This document shows, piece by piece, positions 48,386 through 57,201 of a DNA stretch of 64,000 bases; the first letter of the stretch is position 1, and each line of letters starts with the position of its first letter. Origin of the DNA: Actinobacteria bacterium HGW-Actinobacteria-7 (lineage in GTDB: Bacteria > Actinomycetota > Coriobacteriia > Anaerosomatales > PHET01); the NCBI GenBank assembly GCA_002841275.1, contig PHET01000004.1, positions 178,051 through 242,050 of the forward strand, given 5' to 3'. Below the pieces are notes generated by a model. It ran no database searches. It was not told where the DNA came from and saw only the letters and a list, made by a program, of their open reading frames with translations. A program made the translations under genes and the position numbers.

Positions 48386-49349
48386 GGAGCACCTCCACGG
48401 CGCCGAGCCCCGTACGCAGCGCCTGCGCAAGCTCTGGGGGGCTCACGACGCTCAGCCCGGGTCCGTTCTCGAGCACGAACCGCAGCAGTGCGGCATCCGA
48501 GTGTGCCTCGACGGTCCAAAGGGCCCCTTGGCCGTCCGGCGTGAGGACTCCCTGGCCGGCGCACAGGATGTGGGCCCGCCACATCGCAGGCGGGTCGAAT
48601 CGCACTACCGCCTCGAAACTGCGTGCTGACGCGCCGAACTGGAACGGCAGTCTCACGAACCGGGCCACATCGAAGTCGTCCGGCCGAGCGAAATCCGGCG
48701 TCTTGGGTGCTGCGGAGTTGGTGCTCACCGATCGCATGCGACTGACGGTGTAGGTACGCACCTGGTCCTTGCCCGTATCGCGACCCACCAGATACCAGCG
48801 ACCGTCATGCAGGAAGAGCCCGTATGGCTCGATCTCGTGGGGCGCCGAGACGCCCGCCGTGTTGGTGTATCCGAAAGATACGCGTTTGCCTGTTGCTGCG
48901 GCTGCGGAGAGAGTTGCGACGTCGGCACCCTGGCGCTCGGGACTCTCATCGGCGAGCCGGGACGTGGCATGCACGCCTGGAGCGTCGATCTGGGCGGTCA
49001 CCTTGGCAAGCGCCAGGCGTAGGTCGGTCGCGTACGGGAAGGACGCATCGTCGGCTAGAGCCGCGGCAACGGTTCTGATCGCTGCGGTCTCGCCTGCATC
49101 GAGCTCGATCGGCGTGGAGAACGTGGCAGCCCGATCCAACCGGTAGTTGCCCTCGTCGTCGGCGAGGATGGTGAGCCCCGCTTTGCGCAGATCGTCCTTG
49201 TCACGCTCGAACATCCGGATGAACGCGGACTCGTCTTGGCCGACCGAGTATCCGGCGACCTGTGCCCTCGCTTGTTCTGCCGTCACGGTGCCTCGCGCAT
49301 CTGCGAAGAAGAGCGCGAGGTTGACCAGCCGTTCGATTGCGTCAGTCAA
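48378..49349 (-). CDS. WYL domain transcriptional regulator (PafB-like)
   Basis: MTDAIERLVNLALFFADARGTVTAEQARAQVAGY, FERDKDDLRKAGLTI, PHEIEPYGLFLHDGRWYLVGRD. Confidence 0.88.
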   Translation of the reverse strand: MTDAIERLVNLALFFADARGTVTAEQARAQVAGYSVGQDESAFIRMFERDKDDLRKAGLTILADDEGNYRLDRAATFSTPIELDAGETAAIRTVAAALADDASFPYATDLRLALAKVTAQIDAPGVHATSRLADESPERQGADVATLSAAAATGKRVSFGYTNTAGVSAPHEIEPYGLFLHDGRWYLVGRDTGKDQVRTYTVSRMRSVSTNSAAPKTPDFARPDDFDVARFVRLPFQFGASARSFEAVVRFDPPAMWRAHILCAGQGVLTPDGQGALWTVEAHSDAALLRFVLENGPGLSVVSPPELAQALRTGLGAVEVLHG

Positions 49350-49440
49350 TCGGAATCTCCCCGGAGCTGTTGGATCGATGATCTGCCCAGTCGATTGTAC
49401 CGAGCCGAAACGCGCGTGAGTGAAAAGTGTCTGAGAACAC

Positions 49441-49534
49441 GAAAAGAGGCGCGTGGGGGGACGCGCCTCTTTCTGTATTCGAGCGGTCGGCCCCCGCCTC
49501 GAGGGGGGGAGGATGAAGCGGGTCGACCAACTCG
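49441..49534 (-). ncRNA. Candidate C-rich small RNA with sigma-54-like promoter and intrinsic terminator
   Basis: Minus-strand GGCACGGGTATTGCTT (GG-N10-GC, 49559..49546), then ~95 nt to the terminator AAAGAGGCGCGT-CCCCCC-ACGCGCCTCTTTT. Confidence 0.4.
49442..49472 (-). terminator. Strong intrinsic terminator upstream of the pafB-like gene
   Basis: Perfect inverted repeat AAAGAGGCGCGT / ACGCGCCTCTTT with GGGGGG/CCCCCC loop. Confidence 0.85.
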
Positions 49535-49712
49535 TTCATCTGCAAGCAATACCCGTGCCGACTTTTGGCACAATTGGTTGAGATTTTCGAAAATAGTTGC
49601 CGCACAGGGCCCTTTGAGCCGTTCCTCCTCGTGAGGGAGCGGTCGAGTCAGGGCGTCGCGGTATCATGCGTCTAGCGGCAGGCGCGAATGCCGCAGCCAA
49701 AGAGAGGTCCAC

Positions 49713-50711
49713 ATGGCCGAGGAGTCATCACCTATAGCATCGCCCGCGGCCACTCCGGCGATTGGCGAACGCGCAAGGCGACTCCCGCGGAGGCGCTCAG
49801 TGCGAGGTGGCGGAAGGTCACGATCGCGTGGGGCCTGGAGCATCGCTATCGTGCTTGCCATCGTCGTGATTGTGGGAGCCGGATGGTGGGGCTATCGCAC
49901 AGTCGCGTCGCGCATCCAGGCTATCGAACGCACCGATGCAGCGACGGCACTGATCGAAAGCGCCGATGCAGTGGTGGTGCAGGCGGACTCGGTCATTCGA
50001 GAGAAGGTCACCCCTGAGCTGGCCGATGCGGCCCTCGGGGCCTCGAAGCGGATTCCAGCAGCAACGTCCGATCTCAGGAAGGCGGTCAGGCTGCTCGACG
50101 AGGCCCGCCCGCTGGGCGCTGCGGGAGACCAGCACCGTATCGACCTGCTTGCCCGCGCGGCCGAGGCGCGCATTCGGATGTTGGAGCAGGCGCCCAAAGT
50201 CCTGGACCTGAACGTTTCGGCTTCCGAGGCGTTACCCATGGCGCGGGAAGCGTGGAAGAACGTGCTTGCTGCGGACAAACTCTCTGATAAGGCGGTCGTG
50301 TCGTACAACAAGCTGACCAAGGTGGGGGTCAAGGCCTCGAACTCCTACAACAAGCAGGCCGCTTCAGCTCTGGCGAGTGCGCGCCAGAAGTTCGAAGCCG
50401 CCGATAGGAGCTTCTCGGAGGCGCCGTTCGAGCAGTACTTGGCCTACGTCGATGCGCGTATCCGGCTCAACGACCTATCACAGAAGTCCGATGCGGCATG
50501 GCTCAAGGGTGACGTGAAGACCGCCAACGCGGTGATCAAGACGTACAACATCGAGGACAAGAAGGCCGTGGCTCTGGCCAAGCTGCTGCCGGCCTCTCCG
50601 GATCAGGCCATAGCCGACGCGTACGAACTTGCTGCGAAGGCGGCAACCGACGCGTACTACAAGGCGCGCGAGGCAGCCACCAAGGCCGATGCGAGTTTGC
50701 GTAAGCAGTAG
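49713..50711 (+). CDS. Membrane-anchored helical hypothetical protein
   Basis: Basic N-terminus, single TM SIAIVLAIVVIVGAGWWGY, long Ala-rich helical region. Confidence 0.75.
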   Translation: MAEESSPIASPAATPAIGERARRLPRRRSVRGGGRSRSRGAWSIAIVLAIVVIVGAGWWGYRTVASRIQAIERTDAATALIESADAVVVQADSVIREKVTPELADAALGASKRIPAATSDLRKAVRLLDEARPLGAAGDQHRIDLLARAAEARIRMLEQAPKVLDLNVSASEALPMAREAWKNVLAADKLSDKAVVSYNKLTKVGVKASNSYNKQAASALASARQKFEAADRSFSEAPFEQYLAYVDARIRLNDLSQKSDAAWLKGDVKTANAVIKTYNIEDKKAVALAKLLPASPDQAIADAYELAAKAATDAYYKAREAATKADASLRKQ

Positions 50712-51428
50712 CTAGCCCTCGGAGTAGCCGCTTCCCAGCGAAGCCAGGGCGCGCACGTCAAGCACCGTCACCGTTCCGCCATGCAGTTCGATCAGGCCCT
50801 CGTCCCTGAGCTTGGCGAACGCGCGCGAGAGCGTTTCCGGCACGGTTCCCAGCGCCATGGCCAGCTCGCCCTTCTTCATCCCTAGCTCCACCTCGAGCCC
50901 TTGAGCGGTGGGAGTACCCGACTGCAGCGCGCGCTGGAAGACGTAGCGCGCGACACGGCTGGGCACATCGAGTGCAAGGGTCTGCACGACGCTCGTGAAG
51001 TTGACTACGCGGTTCGACAGATCACCAATCAGGCCTCGAGCGACGCCGGGCTCGGCCTCCAGCAACTCGTAGAGAGCCTCGCTCCGCACACAAGCGATGG
51101 TTGCGGGAGTGGCCGCCTCGACATGTGCGGGGTACCTGCCTCCGGCAAGTGCAGCCACGGCTGCGAACGGGTCGCCCGATTCGAGCGCCTCGAAGGTGAT
51201 CTGCTTTCCATCGGCCCCCAGGTAGAAGACCCGCGCCTTCCCCGAGACGATCAGCCCGAATTCGCGGGCAGGTTCGCCTTCCGTAGCCAACGTCGTCCCG
51301 CGGGGCACATCACTGACCCGAGCTCCCGTGGCCAGCTGCACGATCGCTTCGTCGCTTGCGGCTCGCCACAATCTGCACGCGCGGAAGGCCGCCCATACGT
51401 CCGGTCTGATGTCCTTGGGTTTGGGCAT
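50712..51428 (-). CDS. Crp/Fnr-family regulator, HcpR-like
   Basis: cNMP-binding fold GTTLATEGEPAREFGLIVSGKARVF; HTH KKGELAMALGTVPETLSRAFAKLRDEGLIEL; divergent from the YgbA-ferredoxin-Hcp locus. Confidence 0.88.
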   Translation of the reverse strand: MPKPKDIRPDVWAAFRACRLWRAASDEAIVQLATGARVSDVPRGTTLATEGEPAREFGLIVSGKARVFYLGADGKQITFEALESGDPFAAVAALAGGRYPAHVEAATPATIACVRSEALYELLEAEPGVARGLIGDLSNRVVNFTSVVQTLALDVPSRVARYVFQRALQSGTPTAQGLEVELGMKKGELAMALGTVPETLSRAFAKLRDEGLIELHGGTVTVLDVRALASLGSGYSEG

Positions 51429-51479
51429 TGTTCTCCGCATTCGTGATGTCCGCCGATGTCATGAAGATTCTTGCCCGAA

Positions 51480-51493
51480 TTGACGTGTGTCAA
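51480..51493. promoter_or_regulatory. HcpR/FNR-type operator TTGAC-GTGT-GTCAA
   Basis: Perfect dyad TTGACgtgtGTCAA in the divergent intergenic region. Confidence 0.72.
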
Positions 51494-51584
51494 AGAACGG
51501 GCATGAACTCCAGCGTAGCGTATGCCGTGCAAAGGGGGAGGCCAACGCCGACCCCAACCACGGACGCAGGGAGCATTGCCTCAG

Positions 51585-52052
51585 ATGAGTGAGCGGTTCG
51601 CGACAGCCATGACCAGCCCCACGGTCCGTCATGACGTCCGCGTCCTCGCGGACTTCGTGGCGATCTGGTGCGACGGCCATCACCGCGATCGAGTGCGGAT
51701 GAGGGCGACCACCGCCGGGGCCGCTCTTGGCGTGTACGGACGCAGGACTCCGGCGCTGTGCGAGGAGTGCGAGACGCATCTTGCATACGCAGAGAAGCGC
51801 CGCGCGTACTGCCCCAAAGACCCCAAGCCCTTCTGCGCCCACTGCGACACCCATTGTTACCGGTCCGACGAAGCCGACTGGCAGCGTCAGATGATGCGCT
51901 ACTCGGGTCCCAAGTCATGGCGTAAAGGTCATGCGATCGATGGCATCCGGCACGTCCTGCAAGCCCGCAAGTACCGGCGGCAGTCCGCTGGCACGCCTGT
52001 TCGTCCCGTTTCGGCCCCCAGTGCCGATCACACGAAAGGAACTCGTTCATGA
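51585..52052 (+). CDS. YgbA / nitrous-oxide-stimulated-promoter family protein
   Basis: LCEECETHLAYAEKRRAYCPKDPKPFCAHCDTHCYRSDEADWQRQMMRYSGPKSWRKGHAIDGIRHVLQARK. Confidence 0.82.
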   Translation: MSERFATAMTSPTVRHDVRVLADFVAIWCDGHHRDRVRMRATTAGAALGVYGRRTPALCEECETHLAYAEKRRAYCPKDPKPFCAHCDTHCYRSDEADWQRQMMRYSGPKSWRKGHAIDGIRHVLQARKYRRQSAGTPVRPVSAPSADHTKGTRS

Positions 52053-52435
52053 GTACCACTGTCACACGCCAGATCGTCCATATCGACGAGGATCTCTGCA
52101 ACGGTTGTGGAACCTGCGTCAGCCCGTGCGCCGAGGGTGCCATCGTGATGGTCGACGGCAAGGCCAAGGTCGTCAAAGAGGAGCTTTGCGACGGAGCCGG
52201 TTTCTGCCTGGGAGTCTGCCCCACCGGCGCACTGACGCTGGAGTATCGGGAGACCGTCCCGTTCGACCACGACGCAGCAGCCCCCATCATCGCCGAGAAG
52301 AAGGCGAACTACATCGCTCAGCACTGCTTCATCTGCGGGGCCTCCGAAGATGATGCTCCGCTGTTGCCGGTCCGCAAGGCGGGCGATAGCACATGGGTAT
52401 GCACTAGATGCCTGCCGCAGTTGATCCATGGGTAG
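52049..52435 (+). CDS. 4Fe-4S ferredoxin with additional C-terminal Cys motifs
   Basis: VHIDEDLCNGCGTCVSPCAEGAI, LCDGAGFCLGVCPTGAL, HCFICGASE...WVCTRCLPQL. Confidence 0.92.
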   Translation: MSTTVTRQIVHIDEDLCNGCGTCVSPCAEGAIVMVDGKAKVVKEELCDGAGFCLGVCPTGALTLEYRETVPFDHDAAAPIIAEKKANYIAQHCFICGASEDDAPLLPVRKAGDSTWVCTRCLPQLIHG

Positions 52436-52440
52436 GGCTC

Positions 52441-52526
52441 GGCGAGGCCGCCCGTGTTCCACGCTCACGTCCTCGCCGGCTTTGCCGGCTGCGGGGTGTT
52501 CGCTTAGGAACCCGGACGGCCTCGCC
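52441..52526. repeat. Imperfect long inverted repeat (REP-like palindromic element)
   Basis: GGCGAGGCCGCCCGTGTTCC (52441-52460) vs GGAACCCGGACGGCCTCGCC (52507-52526), 18/20 complementary; inner GCCGGC-TTT-GCCGGC. Confidence 0.6.
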
Positions 52527-52606
52527 TCGCGGCCGCCTTCAAAGAACCTGACCTGCAAAACGGGGTTTGCTCTATTGACCGATTGTCCTACTGGAGGGAT
52601 AGACCA

Positions 52607-54235
52607 ATGACACCGCAATTGACTGAGATGTTCTGTAACCAGTGCGAGCAGACGGCTCGCGGGACCGGGTGTGACAAGGTCGGGGTGTGCGGCAAGGGCC
52701 CGGATGTCGCCGCGGTCCAGGATCTGCTCGTCCACGCTTGCCGGGCGCTCGCGGCAGTCGCCGTGTCCGCCCCGGCCGGGACTGACCTCGAAGCGGAAGG
52801 CGCGTTTGTCGAGGACGCCCTGTTCACGACGCTCACCAACGTCGATTTCGACCCTGAGACCATCGCCGAGAAGATCGACCTCGCTGTGCAGCTGCGAGAT
52901 GCGCTCGCTACTCGTGCGGGTGTCTCGGCGGGGGAGTTCACGGTGCCCGCGGACCTCTCGGGCAAGATCGAGCTGGCCGCGAAGTTGGGCAGCCCGTGGG
53001 ATACGACTCGCGACCCCGACGTGCAGTCGTTGCAGGAGACCACGCTCTACGGCCTGAAGGGCGTTGCTGCCTACGCTCACCACGCTCGCACCTTGGGGCA
53101 CACTGACCCGGATATCGACGGGTACCTGTTCAAGGCGCTCGCGGCGCTGAGCGACACATCGCTCGACTTGGGCGCATGGGTCGGTCTCGCGCTCGAGTGC
53201 GGTAAGGTCAACCTACGCACGATGGAGATCCTCGACGCCGCTAACACGGGAGCGTACGGCAACCCCGAGCCCACCAAGGTCACCTTGGGCCAGCGTCCCG
53301 GCCATGCCATCTTGGTCTCCGGCCACGACTTGGCCGATCTGGCGGCGCTGCTCGAGCAGACACAGGGCACCGGCGTGGACGTCTACACGCACGGTGAGAT
53401 GCTGCCCTCGCATGCCTACCCCGGACTCAAGAAGTACGAGAACCTCGTGGGCCACTACGGCACCGCGTGGCAGAACCAGCGCAAGGAGTTCACTGCGTTC
53501 CCCGGTGCGATCCTCATGACGACCAACTGCCTCATGCCCCCGCACGACGAGTATAGAGACCGCGTCTTCACCGCTAACGTGGTGAACTTCCCGGGCCTGC
53601 CGCACGTGCACCGTACGGACTTCTCGGCCGTGATCGAGAAGGCGCTTGCCGAGCCGGGCTTCCAGGAGGCCACCACCGTTGGTGAGGTCATGGTGGGCTT
53701 CGGGCACAACACGGTGCTGTCGGTGGCTCCTACCGTCATCGAGGCCGTGAAGTCCGGTGCGATCCGGCACTTCTTCCTGGTTGGCGGATGCGACGGCGCG
53801 AAGCCGGGCCGCAACTACTACACCGAGTTCGTCGAGCAGGCCCCAGCCGACACGATCATCCTGACGCTGGCGTGCGGCAAGTTCCGCTTCTTCGATAAGG
53901 ACCTTGGCGAGATCGGCGGCCTGCCGCGTCTGATGGATGTCGGTCAGTGCAACGACGCCTACAGCGCGATCAAGATCGCTGTGGCACTCGCGGACGCGTT
54001 CGAGTGCGGCGTGAACGACCTGCCGCTGTCGATGATCCTGTCGTGGTACGAGCAGAAGGCCGTCGCGATCCTGCTGACCCTGTTGCACTTGGGCATCAGC
54101 GGCATCCGGCTTGGCCCCACACTTCCCGCGTTCATCACGCCCAACGTGCTGAACGTGCTGGTGGAGAACTTCGACATCAAGCCGATCGCCGCGACCGCGG
54201 CTGAGGACCTCGAGACGATTCTGGGCAAGGCCTAA
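52607..54235 (+). CDS. hcp: Hydroxylamine reductase / hybrid cluster protein
   Basis: MFCNQCEQTARGTGCDKVGVCGK, FFLVGGCDGAKPGRNYYTEFVEQAP, DVGQCNDAYSAIKIAVALADAF. Confidence 0.96.
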   Translation: MTPQLTEMFCNQCEQTARGTGCDKVGVCGKGPDVAAVQDLLVHACRALAAVAVSAPAGTDLEAEGAFVEDALFTTLTNVDFDPETIAEKIDLAVQLRDALATRAGVSAGEFTVPADLSGKIELAAKLGSPWDTTRDPDVQSLQETTLYGLKGVAAYAHHARTLGHTDPDIDGYLFKALAALSDTSLDLGAWVGLALECGKVNLRTMEILDAANTGAYGNPEPTKVTLGQRPGHAILVSGHDLADLAALLEQTQGTGVDVYTHGEMLPSHAYPGLKKYENLVGHYGTAWQNQRKEFTAFPGAILMTTNCLMPPHDEYRDRVFTANVVNFPGLPHVHRTDFSAVIEKALAEPGFQEATTVGEVMVGFGHNTVLSVAPTVIEAVKSGAIRHFFLVGGCDGAKPGRNYYTEFVEQAPADTIILTLACGKFRFFDKDLGEIGGLPRLMDVGQCNDAYSAIKIAVALADAFECGVNDLPLSMILSWYEQKAVAILLTLLHLGISGIRLGPTLPAFITPNVLNVLVENFDIKPIAATAAEDLETILGKA

Positions 54236-54240
54236 GCACC

Positions 54241-54615
54241 ATGGTTCAGACGCCGGTTCAGTCGACCGACGAATCACGGCCGGTTTCGGCAGCGCCCCCT
54301 GAGGGGGGTTCTGCCGGGACCGAGCCGGTGCGTCGCAGCCCCGTGTGGGTGCGCGTCCTGGCGGGTATCGGTTACACACTGTTGGGCGTGTTCCTGCTGG
54401 GAGCGCTCGCATTCGCATTCGGCTCCATGTGGCTTCCCTCGACCGAGAGCCGGGCTGCCTACACGCAGTTGCGTGCGGCCGGTCAAGCTCCGGACTACGA
54501 CCGCCAGTTCCACATCCCGATTCCCGGCTGCGTCTGCCACAGTGACAACCCTGTCACCGTGATGCAGCATTCCAACCGCCGCATCAGCCAGTGCATGGGG
54601 TGCCACGGGGGATAG
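54241..54615 (+). CDS. Membrane-anchored small cytochrome c-like protein
   Basis: One TM then PIPGCVCHSDNPVTVMQHSNRRISQCMGCHGG (CxCH + CxxCH). Confidence 0.65.
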   Translation: MVQTPVQSTDESRPVSAAPPEGGSAGTEPVRRSPVWVRVLAGIGYTLLGVFLLGALAFAFGSMWLPSTESRAAYTQLRAAGQAPDYDRQFHIPIPGCVCHSDNPVTVMQHSNRRISQCMGCHGG

Positions 54616-54713
54616 TCGCGCGACCCTCGGCCCGCCCCGGTGCAGTATCATGTGGGCAGCGGGCGAGACGGTGACGCGGATGCGCACTGTGGTCGAGCGA
54701 GGGAGACACCGGC

Positions 54714-56525
54714 ATGGCCGAGCTGATCGAATACGCACGGACTCTGGCCGAGGAGATCGGTCCGCGTCCTGCCACCACCGATTCCGAGCATCGCGCGGCC
54801 GAGTGGCTCGAGAAGACCTTCTCGGCCAGAGGTCTCGAGACCGAGATGCAGGAGTTCAACTCACCGCACACCTACTCGTGGGCGTTCGTGCTCTACCACC
54901 TGCTCACGATGTCCGCGGCGTTCCTCGCAGGCTTCAAGCCGTTTCTCACGTGGCCGGCGTTCGCGGTCTCCGCGATCGTGGCCTTCTTCATGTGGTCCGA
55001 CTTGGGCACGCACTTCGGTCTGACGAGGCTCATGCCCAAGGGGCCGAGCCAGAACGTCATCGCCCGTCACGTACCCCGTGCACGCCGAGGCGAACGGTTG
55101 CGCAAGATCGTCATCGTCGCGCACTACGATTCGGCGCGTTCGTCTCTCGCCTTCGCTCCCAACATGGTGGGCGGATTCGCGACGACCTTCGGGCTGCTCA
55201 AGTGGTCCACGTTTCTGACTCCCGTGTTGGTGCTCGTCATGGCGCTGCCCTTCGAGTGGCTTGCCGTGCTCGACCCATGGCTCTGGTACGTGACCATGGT
55301 GGTCGCGGCCTACCTGCTCATCCCCACCATCATCAACATCCACCGCGAGCTGTTCATGCCGTTCGTGGCCGGTGCGAACGACAATGCGTCGGGCGTGGCC
55401 GCGATGCTGGGTGTCATGGAGCAGATCGTTCCCGCCGTCGATGCAAACTCGTTGGCGACGGGGAGCTTCTCGCCGGTGCGTCGCTCGGCCGAGGACGCGC
55501 ACCAAGCCGGAGTCGTTCCCCAAGGCGCTGAGCTGCGCTATTCGCCTGCGGCTACGCCGGACAGACCCGACGAGATGCCCGAGGACTTCCCGTGGGCCGA
55601 GCCGATGACCGAGCGTCCTCGCGGTCAGGCGGTACTTGAGTTCGACACGATCGAGTTCGCCGCGGTGGACGGGCGCACGTCACGCCCCGCGAGCCGCCCG
55701 GCACCCGTGGAGCGCCCTGCCGCCCCGGCATACACCCCTCGCGCGGGCGATGTGATGCTGCCGGCCGACGTCGCCGGACCCGCGCCGACCGACGCATCGG
55801 ACGAGTCCAAGCGCACGAAGCGCGGGCTTCTCTCAGGCTTCGGCCGCAAGCGCCAGCGCGCCAATGACGAAGTGAAGGAGTGGTTGGGCGTCGATGAGGA
55901 CTTCGATGCCCGCAAGGCAGGCAAGGACATCGGCTCGTGGGACAACTTCGGTGAAGAGGACGACGACGGCGTGGGCTGGAAGGGCGGTTGGGCTGGCGAC
56001 GACCCCATCGAGGATCCTGAGTTCGCCGCGAGCGAGGCGGCCCGTATTCGACGCCGCGTGACCGAGTCGGTCGATCGTGAGCTGACCGAGAAAGAAGTCT
56101 GGTTCGTCGCCACGGGGGCCGAAGAAGTCGGGACTCTGGGGATGCAAGCGCTCTTGCGGGACTACGGTGAAGAGCTGCGGGACGCGTTCATCATCAACAT
56201 CGACGGTTGCGGCGCGGGGCAGCTGTACTGGGCCAGCTCCGAAGGCATGACTCGTCGCTACCGAGCGGATCGCCGTCTGGTCGGCCTGGCTCGTCGCGTT
56301 TCCCGGGAGACCGACACGCTCATCAAGCCGCGCGAGTACAGGGGGCTTTCCACAGACGCCTCACCTGCCCTGGCTCGGGGATTCCACGCGATGAGCATCA
56401 TGGCATTCGCCCCCAGCGGTATGCCGGTGAACTGGCACTGGAACACCGACACGGTGGACAACCTCGACCCCGAGCTCATCGAGAAGACGGCGAAGTTCGT
56501 GACGGCGATGGTGCGCGAGGCCTGA
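54714..56525 (+). CDS. M28-family metallopeptidase with TM and disordered insertions
   Basis: IVIVAHYDSARSS, GANDNASGVAAMLGVME, VWFVATGAEEVGTLGMQALLRDY, INIDGCGAGQL, WHWNTDTVDNLDPE. Confidence 0.85.
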   Translation: MAELIEYARTLAEEIGPRPATTDSEHRAAEWLEKTFSARGLETEMQEFNSPHTYSWAFVLYHLLTMSAAFLAGFKPFLTWPAFAVSAIVAFFMWSDLGTHFGLTRLMPKGPSQNVIARHVPRARRGERLRKIVIVAHYDSARSSLAFAPNMVGGFATTFGLLKWSTFLTPVLVLVMALPFEWLAVLDPWLWYVTMVVAAYLLIPTIINIHRELFMPFVAGANDNASGVAAMLGVMEQIVPAVDANSLATGSFSPVRRSAEDAHQAGVVPQGAELRYSPAATPDRPDEMPEDFPWAEPMTERPRGQAVLEFDTIEFAAVDGRTSRPASRPAPVERPAAPAYTPRAGDVMLPADVAGPAPTDASDESKRTKRGLLSGFGRKRQRANDEVKEWLGVDEDFDARKAGKDIGSWDNFGEEDDDGVGWKGGWAGDDPIEDPEFAASEAARIRRRVTESVDRELTEKEVWFVATGAEEVGTLGMQALLRDYGEELRDAFIINIDGCGAGQLYWASSEGMTRRYRADRRLVGLARRVSRETDTLIKPREYRGLSTDASPALARGFHAMSIMAFAPSGMPVNWHWNTDTVDNLDPELIEKTAKFVTAMVREA

Positions 56526-56562
56526 GCGCGCTTCTGGACTTGGGTTCCTGAAGCCGGGCTAC

Positions 56563-57201
56563 CTAGAACGCTATCGGGTGCTCTGCGGGCTCGACGTGAC
56601 GGACGGCCAGGCGACTCGCGTAGAAGCTCATCGCAGTACCCACCGTCATCAGGACCGTTGCTGTCCAGAACACCGGCAGCATGAATGCGGAGTGCTGCAA
56701 TGCGGCGACCACGATGCCGAAGATGATGAAGCCCAGGTGCAGGAGTCCCGAACCGAGTTTGGTCAACCGGCCCTCGGTCAGGTAGCTCGGACCGGCCACG
56801 CCCGCGGCGGTGAGCAGCACTACCGCCAGCTGGATGAGCCCCGCGAGTCCCAGGTACACCGAGACGCCCGTCGCGACCGAGCCGCGTGCGAGCCAGGCCG
56901 CCACTCCGACTCCTACCATCGCGATCGACACCGCGACGAGCAGCTTGCGCGAGAAGATGCGCTTTGGGACGCACAGCCCCATCACCGCAACCAACGCCAC
57001 GAGCTGGGGTGCGGCGACCAGGTTCATCAGCGCGATGTAGCCGGTGTAGCTCGTCTGCTCCCAGTTGGGAATCGTCGCCTGGGCCCACCAGACATATATC
57101 GTGCCAGCGAAAGACTGCACGCCCAGCGAGGCCAGCAGTGCCACCGTGATCAGGGTCAACACGAAGTCCCAGTTGCGTCGACGAACGTCGGTGCTTTGCA
57201 T
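56563..57201 (-). CDS. Polytopic membrane protein linked to the cytochrome assembly gene
   Basis: MQSTDVRRRNWDFVLTLITVALLASLGVQSF...; ATGA overlap with the upstream CcsA-like gene. Confidence 0.7.
   Translation of the reverse strand: MQSTDVRRRNWDFVLTLITVALLASLGVQSFAGTIYVWWAQATIPNWEQTSYTGYIALMNLVAAPQLVALVAVMGLCVPKRIFSRKLLVAVSIAMVGVGVAAWLARGSVATGVSVYLGLAGLIQLAVVLLTAAGVAGPSYLTEGRLTKLGSGLLHLGFIIFGIVVAALQHSAFMLPVFWTATVLMTVGTAMSFYASRLAVRHVEPAEHPIAF

Noticed and set aside
52575-52588. TTGACCGATTGTCC upstream of hcp as a second HcpR site
   Set aside because: Only one good half-site; spacing and second arm do not match TTGAC-N4-GTCAA.
53213-54418. 401-aa minus-strand ORF antisense to hcp
   Set aside because: Hcp on the plus strand has all cluster-binding motifs; the antisense frame has no recognisable features.
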